Notes: generated by a model from the letters alone, not told the origin. 64,000 bases of DNA from Acinetobacter brisouisimilis (GCF_000368265.1 NZ_KB851213.1:41441-105440); one strand, 5' to 3'. Positions 35,625-44,486 are shown, numbered from the stretch's first letter. Made by a program: numbers and translations.

Positions 35625-36572
35625 ATGAAAAATGTACTTCCATTTGTTTGTCCTCATTCTTGGCCACAAGCTCAATCGTGGGTCTCAGCATTACAAGCCG
35701 TAATGCCTGAAGAACATGTAGTTTTACTCGATGAACTCGATATGGCTGAACGTGAAGCCTGTGAAGTTGCAATTGTTGCCAATCCAGCCCCTAATGACCT
35801 TAAGCTGTTACCCAATCTAAAATGGGTTCATAGCGTTTGGGCTGGAGTAGAACGACTCATGGCAGATCTGCAAAGTGATCATCAGCTCAAAGTGGTCAGA
35901 TTGGTTGATCCACAACTCGCAGCGACCATGGCTGAAGCTGTGCTTGCTTGGACATTATATTTACATCGAGATATGCCACGCTATACAAGACAACAACGCG
36001 AAAAGCACTGGTTAGAACATGAATACACTCCAGCCGAAGAAAAAACTGTTTCAATCCTTGGTTTAGGTGAACTTGGTCGAGCTGCGGCCTCTAAGTTAAG
36101 TACAGCAGGGTTTAAGGTCTGTGGATGGAGTAGGACTGCAAAGTCTATACCTGATATTCAATGTCATCATGGTGATGATGGTCTGCTGGACATGCTGGCA
36201 AAGACAGATTTTCTCATTTGTCTATTACCACTCACCTCTCAAACTAAAAACCTCATCAATAAAAATGTTTTTTCAGCTTTAAAAAAGCATGCCTCGTTTA
36301 TTAATTTTGGTCGAGGGCCTATTGTTGATGATCATGCTTTGCAACAAGTCTTAGAGAGTGGACATTTAGCTCATGCCATACTGGATGTTTTTAATCAAGA
36401 ACCTCTCTCTCCAAATTCATGGCATTGGACTAATCAAAACGTTACTGTACTCCCCCATATTTCCGCCCCAACAAACCGAAAGACTGCATCTGCAATTGTT
36501 GCTCAAAATATTAATGAATATCGTATGAAAGGCACTATTCCTAAATTTGTTGATCGTGTAACAGGCTATTAA
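35625..36572 (+). CDS. Glyoxylate/hydroxypyruvate reductase A-like D-2-hydroxyacid dehydrogenase
   Basis: 315 residues. The NAD(P) motif is SILGLGELGRAAASKLS near 143-159. The substrate and catalytic parts are NFGRGPIVDDHAL, where the catalytic Arg region is changed to G-R-G, and LDVFNQEPLS with the Glu, then LPHISAPTN with the active His. This GhrA-like branch reduces glyoxylate or hydroxypyruvate. It is single in transcription. No link to its neighbours can be seen. Confidence 0.88.
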   Translation: MKNVLPFVCPHSWPQAQSWVSALQAVMPEEHVVLLDELDMAEREACEVAIVANPAPNDLKLLPNLKWVHSVWAGVERLMADLQSDHQLKVVRLVDPQLAATMAEAVLAWTLYLHRDMPRYTRQQREKHWLEHEYTPAEEKTVSILGLGELGRAAASKLSTAGFKVCGWSRTAKSIPDIQCHHGDDGLLDMLAKTDFLICLLPLTSQTKNLINKNVFSALKKHASFINFGRGPIVDDHALQQVLESGHLAHAILDVFNQEPLSPNSWHWTNQNVTVLPHISAPTNRKTASAIVAQNINEYRMKGTIPKFVDRVTGY

Positions 36573-36910
36573 TTGGGTTAATCATTATTCAGGTTACGCA
36601 TTTGGACTGTTCTCCGTATGAATAGTCCATTTTTATTTCCCAATTTTATATCACTATAAATTCCTTGTTTAATTGCTAAACAACATAAAAAACAAAAGTT
36701 ATCCACAGGAAAGTTCTATTTTTAATTATTTTAAATTCTTTTAGACTGGCTGAAAGGCTTAACCACAGCACCTCAACACCTCGTTTTATTATCACTGGCA
36801 GATGGGCAACTGCGCGGCGCGGGGTCAGGCTGATCTGTTTGGGGATTTTGAGTGTTTTGGGTGAAAAAAAGCTCCATCAAGTGATGAGGCGGTTTTGATC
36901 AATATAAAAT
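36573..36910. other. Gap after GhrA-like gene
   Basis: No gene. It contains a TTATCCACA DnaA-box match near 36706 and a G+C-rich patch (GCGCGGCGCGGGGTCAGG, about 36813-36830) unlike the AT-rich surroundings. A GAG/CTC hairpin near 36870-36890 with a T-run on the reverse strand may end the hicB transcript. Confidence 0.4.
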
Positions 36911-37317
36911 TTAGTGTGTACGTAACAGATTCTCTGCACCTTCTGCCAAGAACGCAAAACGAGATGCAAATCGCGGGTCATGTTTCAGACGTTCATCAAT
37001 CAGCTGAATTAAACGGCTTGGTAAAGTCACATTGATTTTTTGGCTTTACCTAAGTAGTGGCTGAAATCAACATCTACAATTGCCCAGATCCCCCCTTTGT
37101 AATCTTCGGCATTCATAAAACGGTCAATGCTTGAGGCTAAAGGGATCTCCTCGCCATCTTCCGCCAAGATCTCCAAGTGGCTTACAATCGCTTGTTTCAC
37201 ATTTTCTAATGCTTCTTCAAACGTATAGCCTACAGAAAAGCAGCCAGCTATATCAGGAACTTGAACGCCAAAGGCTTCGGTCTCTGACCCTTTCTCAATC
37301 GCAACGGGATATAACAT
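36911..37317 (-). pseudogene. hicB: hicB antitoxin with a frameshift, locus 3
   Basis: The first 95 codons give a HicB fold: MLYPVAIEKGSETEAFGVQV, PDIAGCFSVGYTFEEALENV, KQAIVSHLEILAEDGEEIPL. A run of A in GCCAAAAAATCAATG then lost one base, giving a stop at 37027. In the next frame INVTLPSRLIQLIDERLKHD and PRFASRFAFLAEGAENLLRT continue the RHH DNA-binding tail. So the DNA-binding part is cut off, although the toxin-binding part could still be made. Confidence 0.82.
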
Positions 37318-37366
37318 TTTTAATTACCTCATTGTCTAAGGCTTAAAAAGTCGATTTTGTAGCAGA

Positions 37367-37567
37367 TCATGCCAGACCTGCTTGTTTCAAAATGCTTTTT
37401 ACAGTGCCTGCTAGTAAGTATTTTTTGGGGTGAGGTACAATCACCAATCCATTTTTTGTGGGGTGTTTAAAGTGATGATGGCTACCTGTAATGCCATATT
37501 TACAATACCAACGCACAGCCCAAAGAATGATTTCTCCCTGAAAATTCTGACCATAGAAGGGATTCAT
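37367..37567 (-). pseudogene. HicA toxin tail fused to an IS6 transposase start, locus 3
   Basis: A 66-codon open frame. The first 26 codons are IS6 transposase (MNPFYGQNFQGEIILWAVRW, YCKYGI) and the last 40 are HicA (TGSHHHFKHPTKNGLVIVPH, PKKYLLAGTVKSILKQAGLA). The IS6 scrap replaced the HicA N-terminus but kept frame, so a hybrid with the HicA catalytic His (in GSHHH) is possible. It lies right before the frameshifted hicB. Confidence 0.78.
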
Positions 37568-37628
37568 ATACTGAACCTTTAGCTAAAAACTATTCAGCTT
37601 ATCATCAATGGCTATTTGCAACAGTGCC
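37492..37628 (-). mobile_element. IS6-family terminal scrap
   Basis: Ends TTTGCAACAGTGCC at 37628 and carries the first 26 codons of the transposase. The left part is absent and joined directly to hicA. Confidence 0.8.
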
Positions 37629-37693
37629 AAAAAAATCACCAATAAAAAGACACCCCTTTCGGAATGTCTTGTTTAAACTTAAATAGGTAGGTA

Positions 37694-38734
37694 TTAAGAG
37701 TTAGAAAGCACCACTTTCATAGCTTTTTCTTGCGCGGCATAACCAAACACTTTGTATGCCTCTTCAATATCATTTAAAGAGAAATGGTGAGTCACCAATT
37801 TATTTGGCTCAATGGTTTTGGCACAACAGCTTTTCAACAACATTGGTGTACTTGAAGTATTGACCAATCCAGTGGTGAGCGTGATGTTTTTAATCCATAG
37901 ATCTTCAAGATGAAGCTCTACAGATTTACCATGCACACCTACGTTGGCAATATGTCCACCTGGTGCAATGATCTGTTGACAGATCGCGAAGGTCGGCTCA
38001 ACCCCAACACATTCAATCGCCACATCTACACCCACACCATCAGTCAATTGATCAATCACCGACTTCACATCCTGCTTGGCAGGATTAATGGTATCGGTCG
38101 CGCCAAAACGTTTTGCGGTTTCGAGACGGCTTTCATCAGTATCGACCATAATGATTCGGCCAGGTGCATAGAATTGAGCTGTGAGCAATGCCGCCATCCC
38201 GATTGGACCAGCACCGACAATCGCAACCGTTTGCCCCGGTTGTACCTGACCATTTAACACACCAATTTCAAAGCCTGTCGGCAAAATATCGCTCAACATC
38301 AAAGCTGATTCTTCATCCAGACCTTCTGGCAAATGGTACAGACTGTTATCGGCATGTGGAATGCGCACATATTCCGCCTGTGTACCATCAATTTTATGAC
38401 CTAAAATCCAGCCACCATCTTTACAGTGAGCATATAAACTTTTCTTGCAATAACTGCATGAGCCACATGCCGTGATACAAGAAATAATGACTTTGTCACC
38501 TTTTTTAAATTGCTGAACTGAAGTGCCAACTTCTTCAATAATCCCAATGCCTTCATGTCCCAAAGTTCGACCATCAGTCACTGCCGGCACATCACCTTTT
38601 AGAATGTGTAAATCTGTACCACAAATGGTTGTTTTAACAATACGGACAATTGCATCACTCGGTTTGAGCAATTTTGGTGCTTCTTTTTCTTCCCATTTAG
38701 CATTACTTGGACCGTGATAAACCAATGCTTTCAT
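37694..38734 (-). CDS. Zinc-dependent alcohol dehydrogenase
   Basis: 346 residues of the medium-chain dehydrogenase group. Catalytic zinc residues are in ICGTDLH and GHEGIGIIEEVG. The structural zinc loop ACGSCSYCKKSLYAHCKDGG carries four cysteines. The Rossmann motif is VAIVGAGPIGMAALL near 165-180, with VDTDES after it (NAD type). It resembles isopropanol or butanediol-type dehydrogenases of Acinetobacter. I use ATG 38734 (MKALVYHGPS), the standard start; the longer frame adds five codons. Confidence 0.9.
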   Translation of the reverse strand: MKALVYHGPSNAKWEEKEAPKLLKPSDAIVRIVKTTICGTDLHILKGDVPAVTDGRTLGHEGIGIIEEVGTSVQQFKKGDKVIISCITACGSCSYCKKSLYAHCKDGGWILGHKIDGTQAEYVRIPHADNSLYHLPEGLDEESALMLSDILPTGFEIGVLNGQVQPGQTVAIVGAGPIGMAALLTAQFYAPGRIIMVDTDESRLETAKRFGATDTINPAKQDVKSVIDQLTDGVGVDVAIECVGVEPTFAICQQIIAPGGHIANVGVHGKSVELHLEDLWIKNITLTTGLVNTSSTPMLLKSCCAKTIEPNKLVTHHFSLNDIEEAYKVFGYAAQEKAMKVVLSNS

Positions 38735-38899
38735 TGTGCAAAACTCCAATCAAAATTTTAAAGTGTTCAATTTTTATAAATCAGTTTTTAGCTTTGTATT
38801 TCGTGGTCAGACCACATCTACCACTCTAGCGTTAATTTTCAGTAGCCACAATAAGCGAAGATCCCCAAAGCTCAAAAGCTATAAGATTTTTCTCCTAAT
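38735..38899. promoter_or_regulatory. Upstream region of the alcohol dehydrogenase
   Basis: AT-rich 165 bp between the dehydrogenase start and an IS3 end. It should hold its promoter. No clear operator is visible. Confidence 0.35.
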
Positions 38900-39265
38900 T
38901 GTATTAGCCCCCAATTAAAACGGATACTTCACAATTAAGACCTAGTCATAGCACTAGGGTTAAGGCATGTCTTATGGAACGCATCAAAACTATTACATCT
39001 GCCCAACATCGTCGACGTTATTCAGGTCAAGAAAAAGCACAGTTTGTTGCGCTCACCATGCAACTAGGTTCATCTATTTCTTCTATTTTTTAGACAGTAT
39101 GCCATCTCACCAAGTTTGCTGTTTAAATGGAAAAGACTTATGCAGAATGATGGAGTAGATGCTGATGTACTTGCATGGTTTAAAGCGCAAGGCAAAGCTT
39201 ATCAAACACGTATGAATAAAATTCTGTGTGAAGCAATGTTGAAAGATCTAAAAAATCATTCATAG
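38900..39265 (+). mobile_element. IS3-family (IS2-like) left end with broken OrfA
   Basis: The end TGTATTAGCCCCC (38900) is the inverse of the right end at 6750-6762. OrfA begins MERIKTITSAQHRRRYSGQE then KAQFVALTMQLGSSIS, shifts, and goes on as RQYAISPSLLFKWKRLMQND then GKAYQTRMNKILCEAML. No OrfB follows. This is the other half of the IS type found at 6285-6762. Confidence 0.72.
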
Positions 39266-39539
39266 AAATAGGAGCAATAACTCCCTTTTTTTAATGAATA
39301 TTTCCCTTCAGTATCTGTAAAAATAATGATTTTCAATCGAATAGAACTCAAGTTTGAACCACGCTGATGATGATTCTGTGGAGGAAACTTATCTCCTTTG
39401 TTTGATGTAATCTCTTTATTACAGCTAGTACATTTATATATCCCAGAATGTGGAACTTGATCACTAGGGCATATACTTTTTCCCATCCATCTCAATTTGG
39501 AATGTGTTTCAAAACATTAGAGTTAGCATAAACTGCCAT
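39256..39539 (-). pseudogene. Small zinc-ribbon protein with a frameshift
   Basis: ATG at 39539 gives MAVYANSNVLKHIPN then stop. In the next frame RWMGKSICPSDQVPHSGIYK then CTSCNKEITSNKGDKFPPQN continues. The PxSGIYKCxxCxxEIxxxKGxxFPP phrase is typical of small zinc-ribbon proteins, usually ending just after the last Cys. Here the final CxxC is replaced by QNHHQ and 35 odd residues. Alternatively a TTG start at 39495 could yield a short form. Confidence 0.55.
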
Positions 39540-39647
39540 ATTGAACCTCAAAATCTTGAAATAGAATATTTTATGAGCTTTGTATAAATAAATTTATATT
39601 TCAATACTATAAGTAATTCACAGCAACATATATAGTGTCGTTTTAAT

Positions 39648-39675
39648 AATTTGCATAAGAGGTTTTATGTTAAAT
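39648..39675 (+). other. pdif site, orientation C-D
   Basis: XerC-like half AATTTGCATAA (8 of 11), spacer GAGGTT, XerD-like half TTATGTTAAAT (perfect). It pairs with the site at 40443 in opposite orientation around one membrane-protein gene. Confidence 0.72.
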
Positions 39676-39718
39676 TATGAGTTCACAATATTGGTTGCCA
39701 TGATACTTTTTTATAAAA

Positions 39719-39853
39719 ATGAGAGTCCAACTATTAGGAAATAAACTCAGTGCGAGGAACTTTTCAAGCCAAGTGAATGAGATTCATGTATGTGTAGCAG
39801 TCTTAAATAAATTTACAGAATTAGGCCGACCCTATACCCAAGTTTTAACCTAA
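39719..39853 (+). pseudogene. IS5-family transposase C-terminal scrap
   Basis: LLGNKLSARNFSSQVNEIHV then LNKFTELGRPYTQVLT-stop. The same ending is seen in the IS5-type gene at 46318 (KLSTRNFQSQVNDIHARIVV, LNKFTELGR). Confidence 0.72.
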
Positions 39854-39911
39854 ATTTGAATAATTACGACATAGCTTCAACTTTTAAATTTTTGTACAAT
39901 AAGGTCCATAA

Positions 39912-39937
39912 AAAGAGGAAGTTAGACCTTCCTCTTT
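39912..39937 (-). terminator. Terminator after the membrane-protein gene
   Basis: AAAGAGGAAG-TTAGAC-CTTCCTCTTT with a T-run on the reverse strand, 15 bp past the 39952 stop. Confidence 0.78.
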
Positions 39938-39951
39938 CACTGTGCTTTATA

Positions 39952-40332
39952 TTAGTTTTCTTGTAATGTTTTTTCTTGAAGGGGTTCTTCCCTTAAAGTT
40001 AAAGCTTTCTTACTAGGGATAAATTTTGAAATTTGAAATGCTATAGTTAACATTGCGCAAAAGACTCCAAATAAACTCCAACCTAAAGCTCTTTTCACAA
40101 CAGTATGGTCCGCAGCCCCAGAATCAAAGGACACCCCAAAAAACATCACAAACATGAGTGGGGTTAAGAACAACATAATGATGGTAAATCGTGACCAAAA
40201 GGTTGCGCGGACTATATCTCCACATAAATCAACTAATAAGTCTTTTAAAACGGTTGTAATCACAAAAGCAGTAGCACCGCTCACTAACAATGTAATAATA
40301 ATTTCAATAATAAAACGTGTTAAAACACCCAT
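39952..40332 (-). CDS. Small integral membrane protein in a pdif cassette
   Basis: 126 residues with three hydrophobic stretches: FIIEIIITLLVSGATAFVIT (8-28), FTIIMLFLTPLMFVMFFGVS (48-68) and ALGWSLFGVFCAMLTIAFQI (82-102), then a charged tail ending LQEKTLQEN. No family recognised. The gene has its own terminator and a perfect 20-bp palindrome 39 bp upstream and is the only gene between two pdif sites, so it looks like a self-contained cassette. Confidence 0.7.
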   Translation of the reverse strand: MGVLTRFIIEIIITLLVSGATAFVITTVLKDLLVDLCGDIVRATFWSRFTIIMLFLTPLMFVMFFGVSFDSGAADHTVVKRALGWSLFGVFCAMLTIAFQISKFIPSKKALTLREEPLQEKTLQEN

Positions 40333-40370
40333 TGCCTTTCCCCCATTATTTATTCAATTTTCACTACTGT

Positions 40371-40390
40371 TACATTACATATGTAATGTA
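40371..40390. promoter_or_regulatory. Perfect palindrome before the membrane-protein gene
   Basis: TACATTACATATGTAATGTA, a 20-bp perfect palindrome 39 bp upstream of the start at 40332. Most likely an operator for a host or plasmid repressor. Confidence 0.6.
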
Positions 40391-40429
40391 TTAAAGACAT
40401 CAAAGAAATTAAATTTTTCGGATTAATTT

Positions 40430-40566
40430 GAAGAATTTCTAAAATTACCATAATACTGCTTATACGAAATCTCTTGTTTTATTCTTTTTAATTCAATATT
40501 TTATACAAGACCTTTGCAGATCTCAGCACACTGCAACGGCTTTTACTTGATTCTTCACGTTCCACG
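40430..40566 (+). repeat. 137-bp direct repeat, copy 2 (holds a pdif site)
   Basis: Second copy of the sequence at 25881-26017, with scattered differences that increase toward the right end. Confidence 0.8.
40443..40470 (-). other. pdif site, orientation D-C
   Basis: XerD-like half AATTACCATAA, spacer TACTGC, XerC-like half TTATACGAAAT (perfect). It sits within the 137-bp repeat, like the site at 25894 but with a different spacer centre. Confidence 0.82.
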
Positions 40567-40964
40567 CCTAATATTTGAGCATTGTTCCACATTTTTGGTT
40601 AGACTCTCTTATCAATCTTACCTAAAGTATTAGTCTATGCAAGAATGGAGAGGTAACTGACGAATTTGGATTGCCACTACTCTCTATCAAAGTTCATACA
40701 TCAACTTATTTTCTAAAAAAATTAATTATTTTAATGTACTTAATCTATGCAAATTATCCGATGAACATGTATATTGCACAGCAGAATTTAACCCTCGTAT
40801 CTCAAGCAGTTCGATGATCAACTTTTATATCTAGTGTATCAAAGATAAATGTGATGAGCTTTGGGTTAAATACAGTGGCTTTATGATGCCATATTGTTGT
40901 TTCTATTCAGAAATGATTATTTCTTATTAGTAACATGGATGATGACTAACTCGATATCTCGCTC
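40567..40964. other. Gap before DUF2946 gene
   Basis: No gene seen. AT-rich, must hold the promoter for 40965. No known metal box (for example Fur or CopR) is certain by eye. Confidence 0.35.
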
Positions 40965-41426
40965 ATGCTCCGATCTTTTTCCCAACAACAAACAAAGCAT
41001 ACTAGGATTGCGATAATTGCTCTCTTTTGTCTTTGTTGGCATTTACTGCTACCAACCATCATGAATCTTGGTTGGGCACCTGCAGTTTATGGAATGTCTG
41101 AGCATTGTCATATGCTTGCTGGGCAAACAATGGACATGCCTCAAGCAGAGATGAGTCAATATCATCATAAAGGTCATATACTTGCTCAAAAGCAAGAACA
41201 GTCTGATAGCACAGAAAAAATTGCAGAGAAGATCATGAAAGACTGCCCATTGTGTTCGCATGGGTTAAGTGGAGGTCTCTTGGTCTTATTTTCTGGGATT
41301 TGCCTATTATTCATTCTGGTTTTGCTCAAGCAGCTAAGTACTTATATTGTTTCTAGATATCAGATCCAGTTTTACTGGCGTGCTGATTACTATATTCCTC
41401 CTCCGCAAGCCCCTCCTATCCCATAA
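40965..41426 (+). CDS. DUF2946-family membrane protein
   Basis: 153 residues: an N-terminal hydrophobic segment (IAIIALFCLCWHLLLPTIMN), a middle with many His and Met (GMSEHCHMLAGQTMDMPQAE, MSQYHHKGH), the CPLCSHG motif near 93-99, and a second membrane segment (LLVLFSGICLLFILVLL). It ends YYIPPPQAPPIP. DUF2946 proteins often precede TonB receptors for copper or other metals and the Met/His/Cys pattern suggests metal binding. The TonB gene follows by 128 bp, probably in one operon. Confidence 0.78.
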   Translation: MLRSFSQQQTKHTRIAIIALFCLCWHLLLPTIMNLGWAPAVYGMSEHCHMLAGQTMDMPQAEMSQYHHKGHILAQKQEQSDSTEKIAEKIMKDCPLCSHGLSGGLLVLFSGICLLFILVLLKQLSTYIVSRYQIQFYWRADYYIPPPQAPPIP

Positions 41427-41553
41427 AAATATTTAAATTCAGTTTATTCATTTAATTTCCATATCATGAACAATGAATGAAAGGCTTTTTTGCCTCTCAA
41501 TTTTTCATTTCGTCATGGTGCGGATAGCTCTATAAGTATTTTTTGGAATATAT

Positions 41554-43956
41554 ATGTTTCACTTGCCTTTAAGCACATCAATGCCATTATTTCGTTTAAC
41601 AGCATTAACTCTTGCTTGTATGACAGCATCTACTGTCATGGCAGCGTCTACAGATCAACAAGCAAATTCAACATCATCAAAGACTGAGAGTGATCTTCCT
41701 ACAATTGTCGTGAGTGCATCCGCTCATAAAAAAGGCGTGCATTCTGACTCGGAAACAGTGAAAAGTTTTCCTGCAAGTGTGGCAACAGTGACCAAAAAAG
41801 AGTCCGAAACCACAACCAATGTCATGAATACAGAGGACATGGTGAAATATTTACCTGATCTTCTGGTCAGAAAACGTTACATTGGCGATACTCAAGCACC
41901 GATAGCAACCCGTACAACTGGTGTTAATGCTAGTGCGCGAAGCTTGATTTTTGCAGATGGCGTATTGTTATCAACCTTAATTAATAACAATAACGGCAAT
42001 GGTTCACCCCAGTGGTTTATGGTGTCGCCTGAAGAAATTAGCCAAATCAATGTTTTGTATGGACCTTATTCTGCTGCTTATGCAGGAAATTCCTATGGTG
42101 CTGTCATTGACATCACAACACGTATGCCAGATAAATTCGAAGCAACGGCAACCATGCGTGGTGCGATTCAAGATTTCAAGTTGTATGACACTAAAGATCA
42201 CTTTGGTTCTGGTGAGCTGAGTACCACACTGGGTGACCGTAATGGTAATTTCTCTTGGTGGTTGAGTGCCAATCATTTAGACAGCTCAAGTCAACCCCTC
42301 ACTTTTGCGACAACGAGCCAATCAACAACTCATGCAACCACTCAACCCGTGATTAATGGGGCAATTGCAGGAGAAAATCGGACTGGAAGTCCAATCCAGA
42401 TTTTAGGTGCAGGAAATATTACCCATACCATTCAGGATAATGTCAAATTAAAACTGGCTTATGATTTTAGCCCGACTTTAAGTGCCAATTATGTTGTTGG
42501 TTTTTGGCGAAATGATGCAGATGCCCATTCAATGAGTTATCTCAGCAGTGCTGCTGATCAATCGGCATATTATGGAGCGACCTCTGGTAAAGTAAATATT
42601 GGAGGATATGCATACAATGCCAGCACGATTGCAGGACAATTTTCCCGAAATGATGTCTCTCAACAGCATTTAATGCAAAGCCTCACCCTGAAAAGTAAGC
42701 CGTCAGATGGATTGAATTGGGAAGTTGTTGCCAGTCATTTTGATTATTTACAAGATTTAACTCGCCTTTCTAATGGTCCTTATGCAACTTCACAATCAGG
42801 TGGGCTAGGGCAAATCACCGATGCCAGTGGTACAGGTTGGTCAACTCTTGATTTAAAAAGCTCGTATCATTTTCAAAATGATCTGCTATCCGCTCATACT
42901 CTAAGTGGTGGTCTACATGGGGACTGGTATCGACTAAATAGTCAGACCTATAGTGCCAGTGATTGGCTTGGCTCAAAAGATGCATTAACCAGTGCTTCTC
43001 AAGGTAAAACCCAAACCACGGCTGCATGGCTACAAGACGTCTGGATGATTACACCGAAAGTTAAAGCGACAATCGGGGGACGCTATGAAGACTGGCAGGC
43101 AACCAATGGATATAATTTGTCCACAGCAAACAGTAAACTCTTTTCTGTCAATCAACCTAATGAAGACAAAACAGGCTTTTCGCCTAAAGCCTCTGTAGCA
43201 TGGTCATTTGTACCGAACTGGACACTGACAGCTTCATCTGGCAAAGCACTACGTTTCCCAACGGTTGGTGAGCTTTATCAAAATGTACAAACTGGGACAA
43301 CTTATACGCAAGCCAACCCAAATTTAAAGCCTGAAAATGTACTTTCGCATGAGTTAGCTCTTGCTCGCGAAACAGATGATAGCTCAATGCGTTTATCTAT
43401 TTTTCAGGAACGTGTCAAAGATGCTTTGATTTCACAAACTGCAATGATTTCAGGTTATGCAACGCCTGTTTCATATACCCAAAATATAGACAAAACCCGC
43501 CAACGGGGGATTGAATTTACTGCGGCAAAACAGAATGCACTTATTGATCGTTTAGACTTGTCTGGAAGTATCAGTTATGTCGATGCCACAATTTTGGAAA
43601 ACGGTAGTTATGTTCCAACGATTGCAGGTGCAACTTCGGTGGGTAAACATACACCATACATTCCAGCTTGGCGTGCCACTTTAGTTGGAACCTATCACAT
43701 TAGCCATGAATGGAGTTTTACGACTGCTGGAAGATATATTGGTCGACAATATGCAACGGTAGACAATACTGATACGTTCCCTAAAACTTATCAGGGCTTT
43801 CAACCTTTTTTTGTCATGGATGTTCGCACCAATTATCAGTTAAATCATAATTGGAGTGCGGCTGCTGGGATTGATAATTTAAATAATTCTAAATATTTTT
43901 TATATCATCCATTTCCTGAACGAACTTTCTATGCGGAAGTGAAATATACATATTAG
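41554..43956 (+). CDS. TonB-dependent outer-membrane receptor
   Basis: 800 residues. Signal peptide to about residue 30 (LTALTLACMTASTVMAAS), TonB box-like LPTIVVSA near 49-56, plug domain about 65-190 (LYGPYSAAYAGNSYGAVIDI), then a 22-strand barrel with a terminal aromatic residue (EVKYTY). The late motif LKPENVLSHELAL and NLNNSKYFLYHPFPERTFYA are normal for this family. The preceding DUF2946 gene hints at a metal (copper-like) substrate, but this is inference. The start ATG 41554 gives a clean signal; 41581 is an alternative Met. Confidence 0.9.
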   Translation: MFHLPLSTSMPLFRLTALTLACMTASTVMAASTDQQANSTSSKTESDLPTIVVSASAHKKGVHSDSETVKSFPASVATVTKKESETTTNVMNTEDMVKYLPDLLVRKRYIGDTQAPIATRTTGVNASARSLIFADGVLLSTLINNNNGNGSPQWFMVSPEEISQINVLYGPYSAAYAGNSYGAVIDITTRMPDKFEATATMRGAIQDFKLYDTKDHFGSGELSTTLGDRNGNFSWWLSANHLDSSSQPLTFATTSQSTTHATTQPVINGAIAGENRTGSPIQILGAGNITHTIQDNVKLKLAYDFSPTLSANYVVGFWRNDADAHSMSYLSSAADQSAYYGATSGKVNIGGYAYNASTIAGQFSRNDVSQQHLMQSLTLKSKPSDGLNWEVVASHFDYLQDLTRLSNGPYATSQSGGLGQITDASGTGWSTLDLKSSYHFQNDLLSAHTLSGGLHGDWYRLNSQTYSASDWLGSKDALTSASQGKTQTTAAWLQDVWMITPKVKATIGGRYEDWQATNGYNLSTANSKLFSVNQPNEDKTGFSPKASVAWSFVPNWTLTASSGKALRFPTVGELYQNVQTGTTYTQANPNLKPENVLSHELALARETDDSSMRLSIFQERVKDALISQTAMISGYATPVSYTQNIDKTRQRGIEFTAAKQNALIDRLDLSGSISYVDATILENGSYVPTIAGATSVGKHTPYIPAWRATLVGTYHISHEWSFTTAGRYIGRQYATVDNTDTFPKTYQGFQPFFVMDVRTNYQLNHNWSAAAGIDNLNNSKYFLYHPFPERTFYAEVKYTY

Positions 43957-44486
43957 AAATTGATATTCAATTATTTTATTAATTTATCCAGAAGCCTAGC
44001 TTTAATCGCTGGGCTTTTTAGTGGTTCTGATGATCTGCTTTAGCTTGCCATGATCACATTCGATCACATTCGATCACGTTAGGTCAAATCTATGAAGAGA
44101 CTGTCGTTGACATAATTTTGATGAGCCAAAAAATCAGTGTGACTTCTGGAACCTTGTTTGCGAGGACTTTGATAGGTTTAGAGTCAAAGTTTTGGGTTGA
44201 GATTTGCAAAGATGGCTCCATCAGTTGTGATGCCATTAGTATGAACAGTGAAACTTAGTACAGACATAGGACAAAAAATTTGAAAAGATCCGACTTAGTA
44301 ATCTGAAAGAATTCCAACTTAAAAGACACAATTGCTTTAATTTTTCTAGTAGCTATGTATTATTTTCGCTATTGGTTTGCACCATTTTCGAGTATTTCTA
44401 GCCTAATCAGTCAAGGACTGACCTAAACTTTATCAAACAATAAATCGAACTAATAATCAAAAATACAGAAATACAAGAGAAAAGGG
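43957..44486. other. Gap between TonB receptor and fetA
   Basis: A weak hairpin (AAGCCTAGC ... GCTGGGCTTTTT, 43993-44020) may end the receptor transcript. A scrap of IS6 follows at 44026-44090. Then a 45-codon forward frame (44121-44258, MSQKISVTSGTLFARTLIGL then ESKFWVEICKDGSISCDAIS) of unknown kind; too short to call. The rest is AT-rich and holds the fetA promoter. Confidence 0.4.
44026..44090 (-). mobile_element. IS6-family internal scrap
   Basis: ATGATCTGCTTTAGCTTGCC then ATGATCACATTCGATCACAT match the middle of the IS6 copy at 28198. The ATTCGATCAC unit is duplicated. No ends present. Confidence 0.6.

Noticed and set aside
44121..44258. 45-codon ORF MSQKISVTSG
   Set aside because: No ribosome site that convinces, no family. 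Mentioned only in the gap entry.
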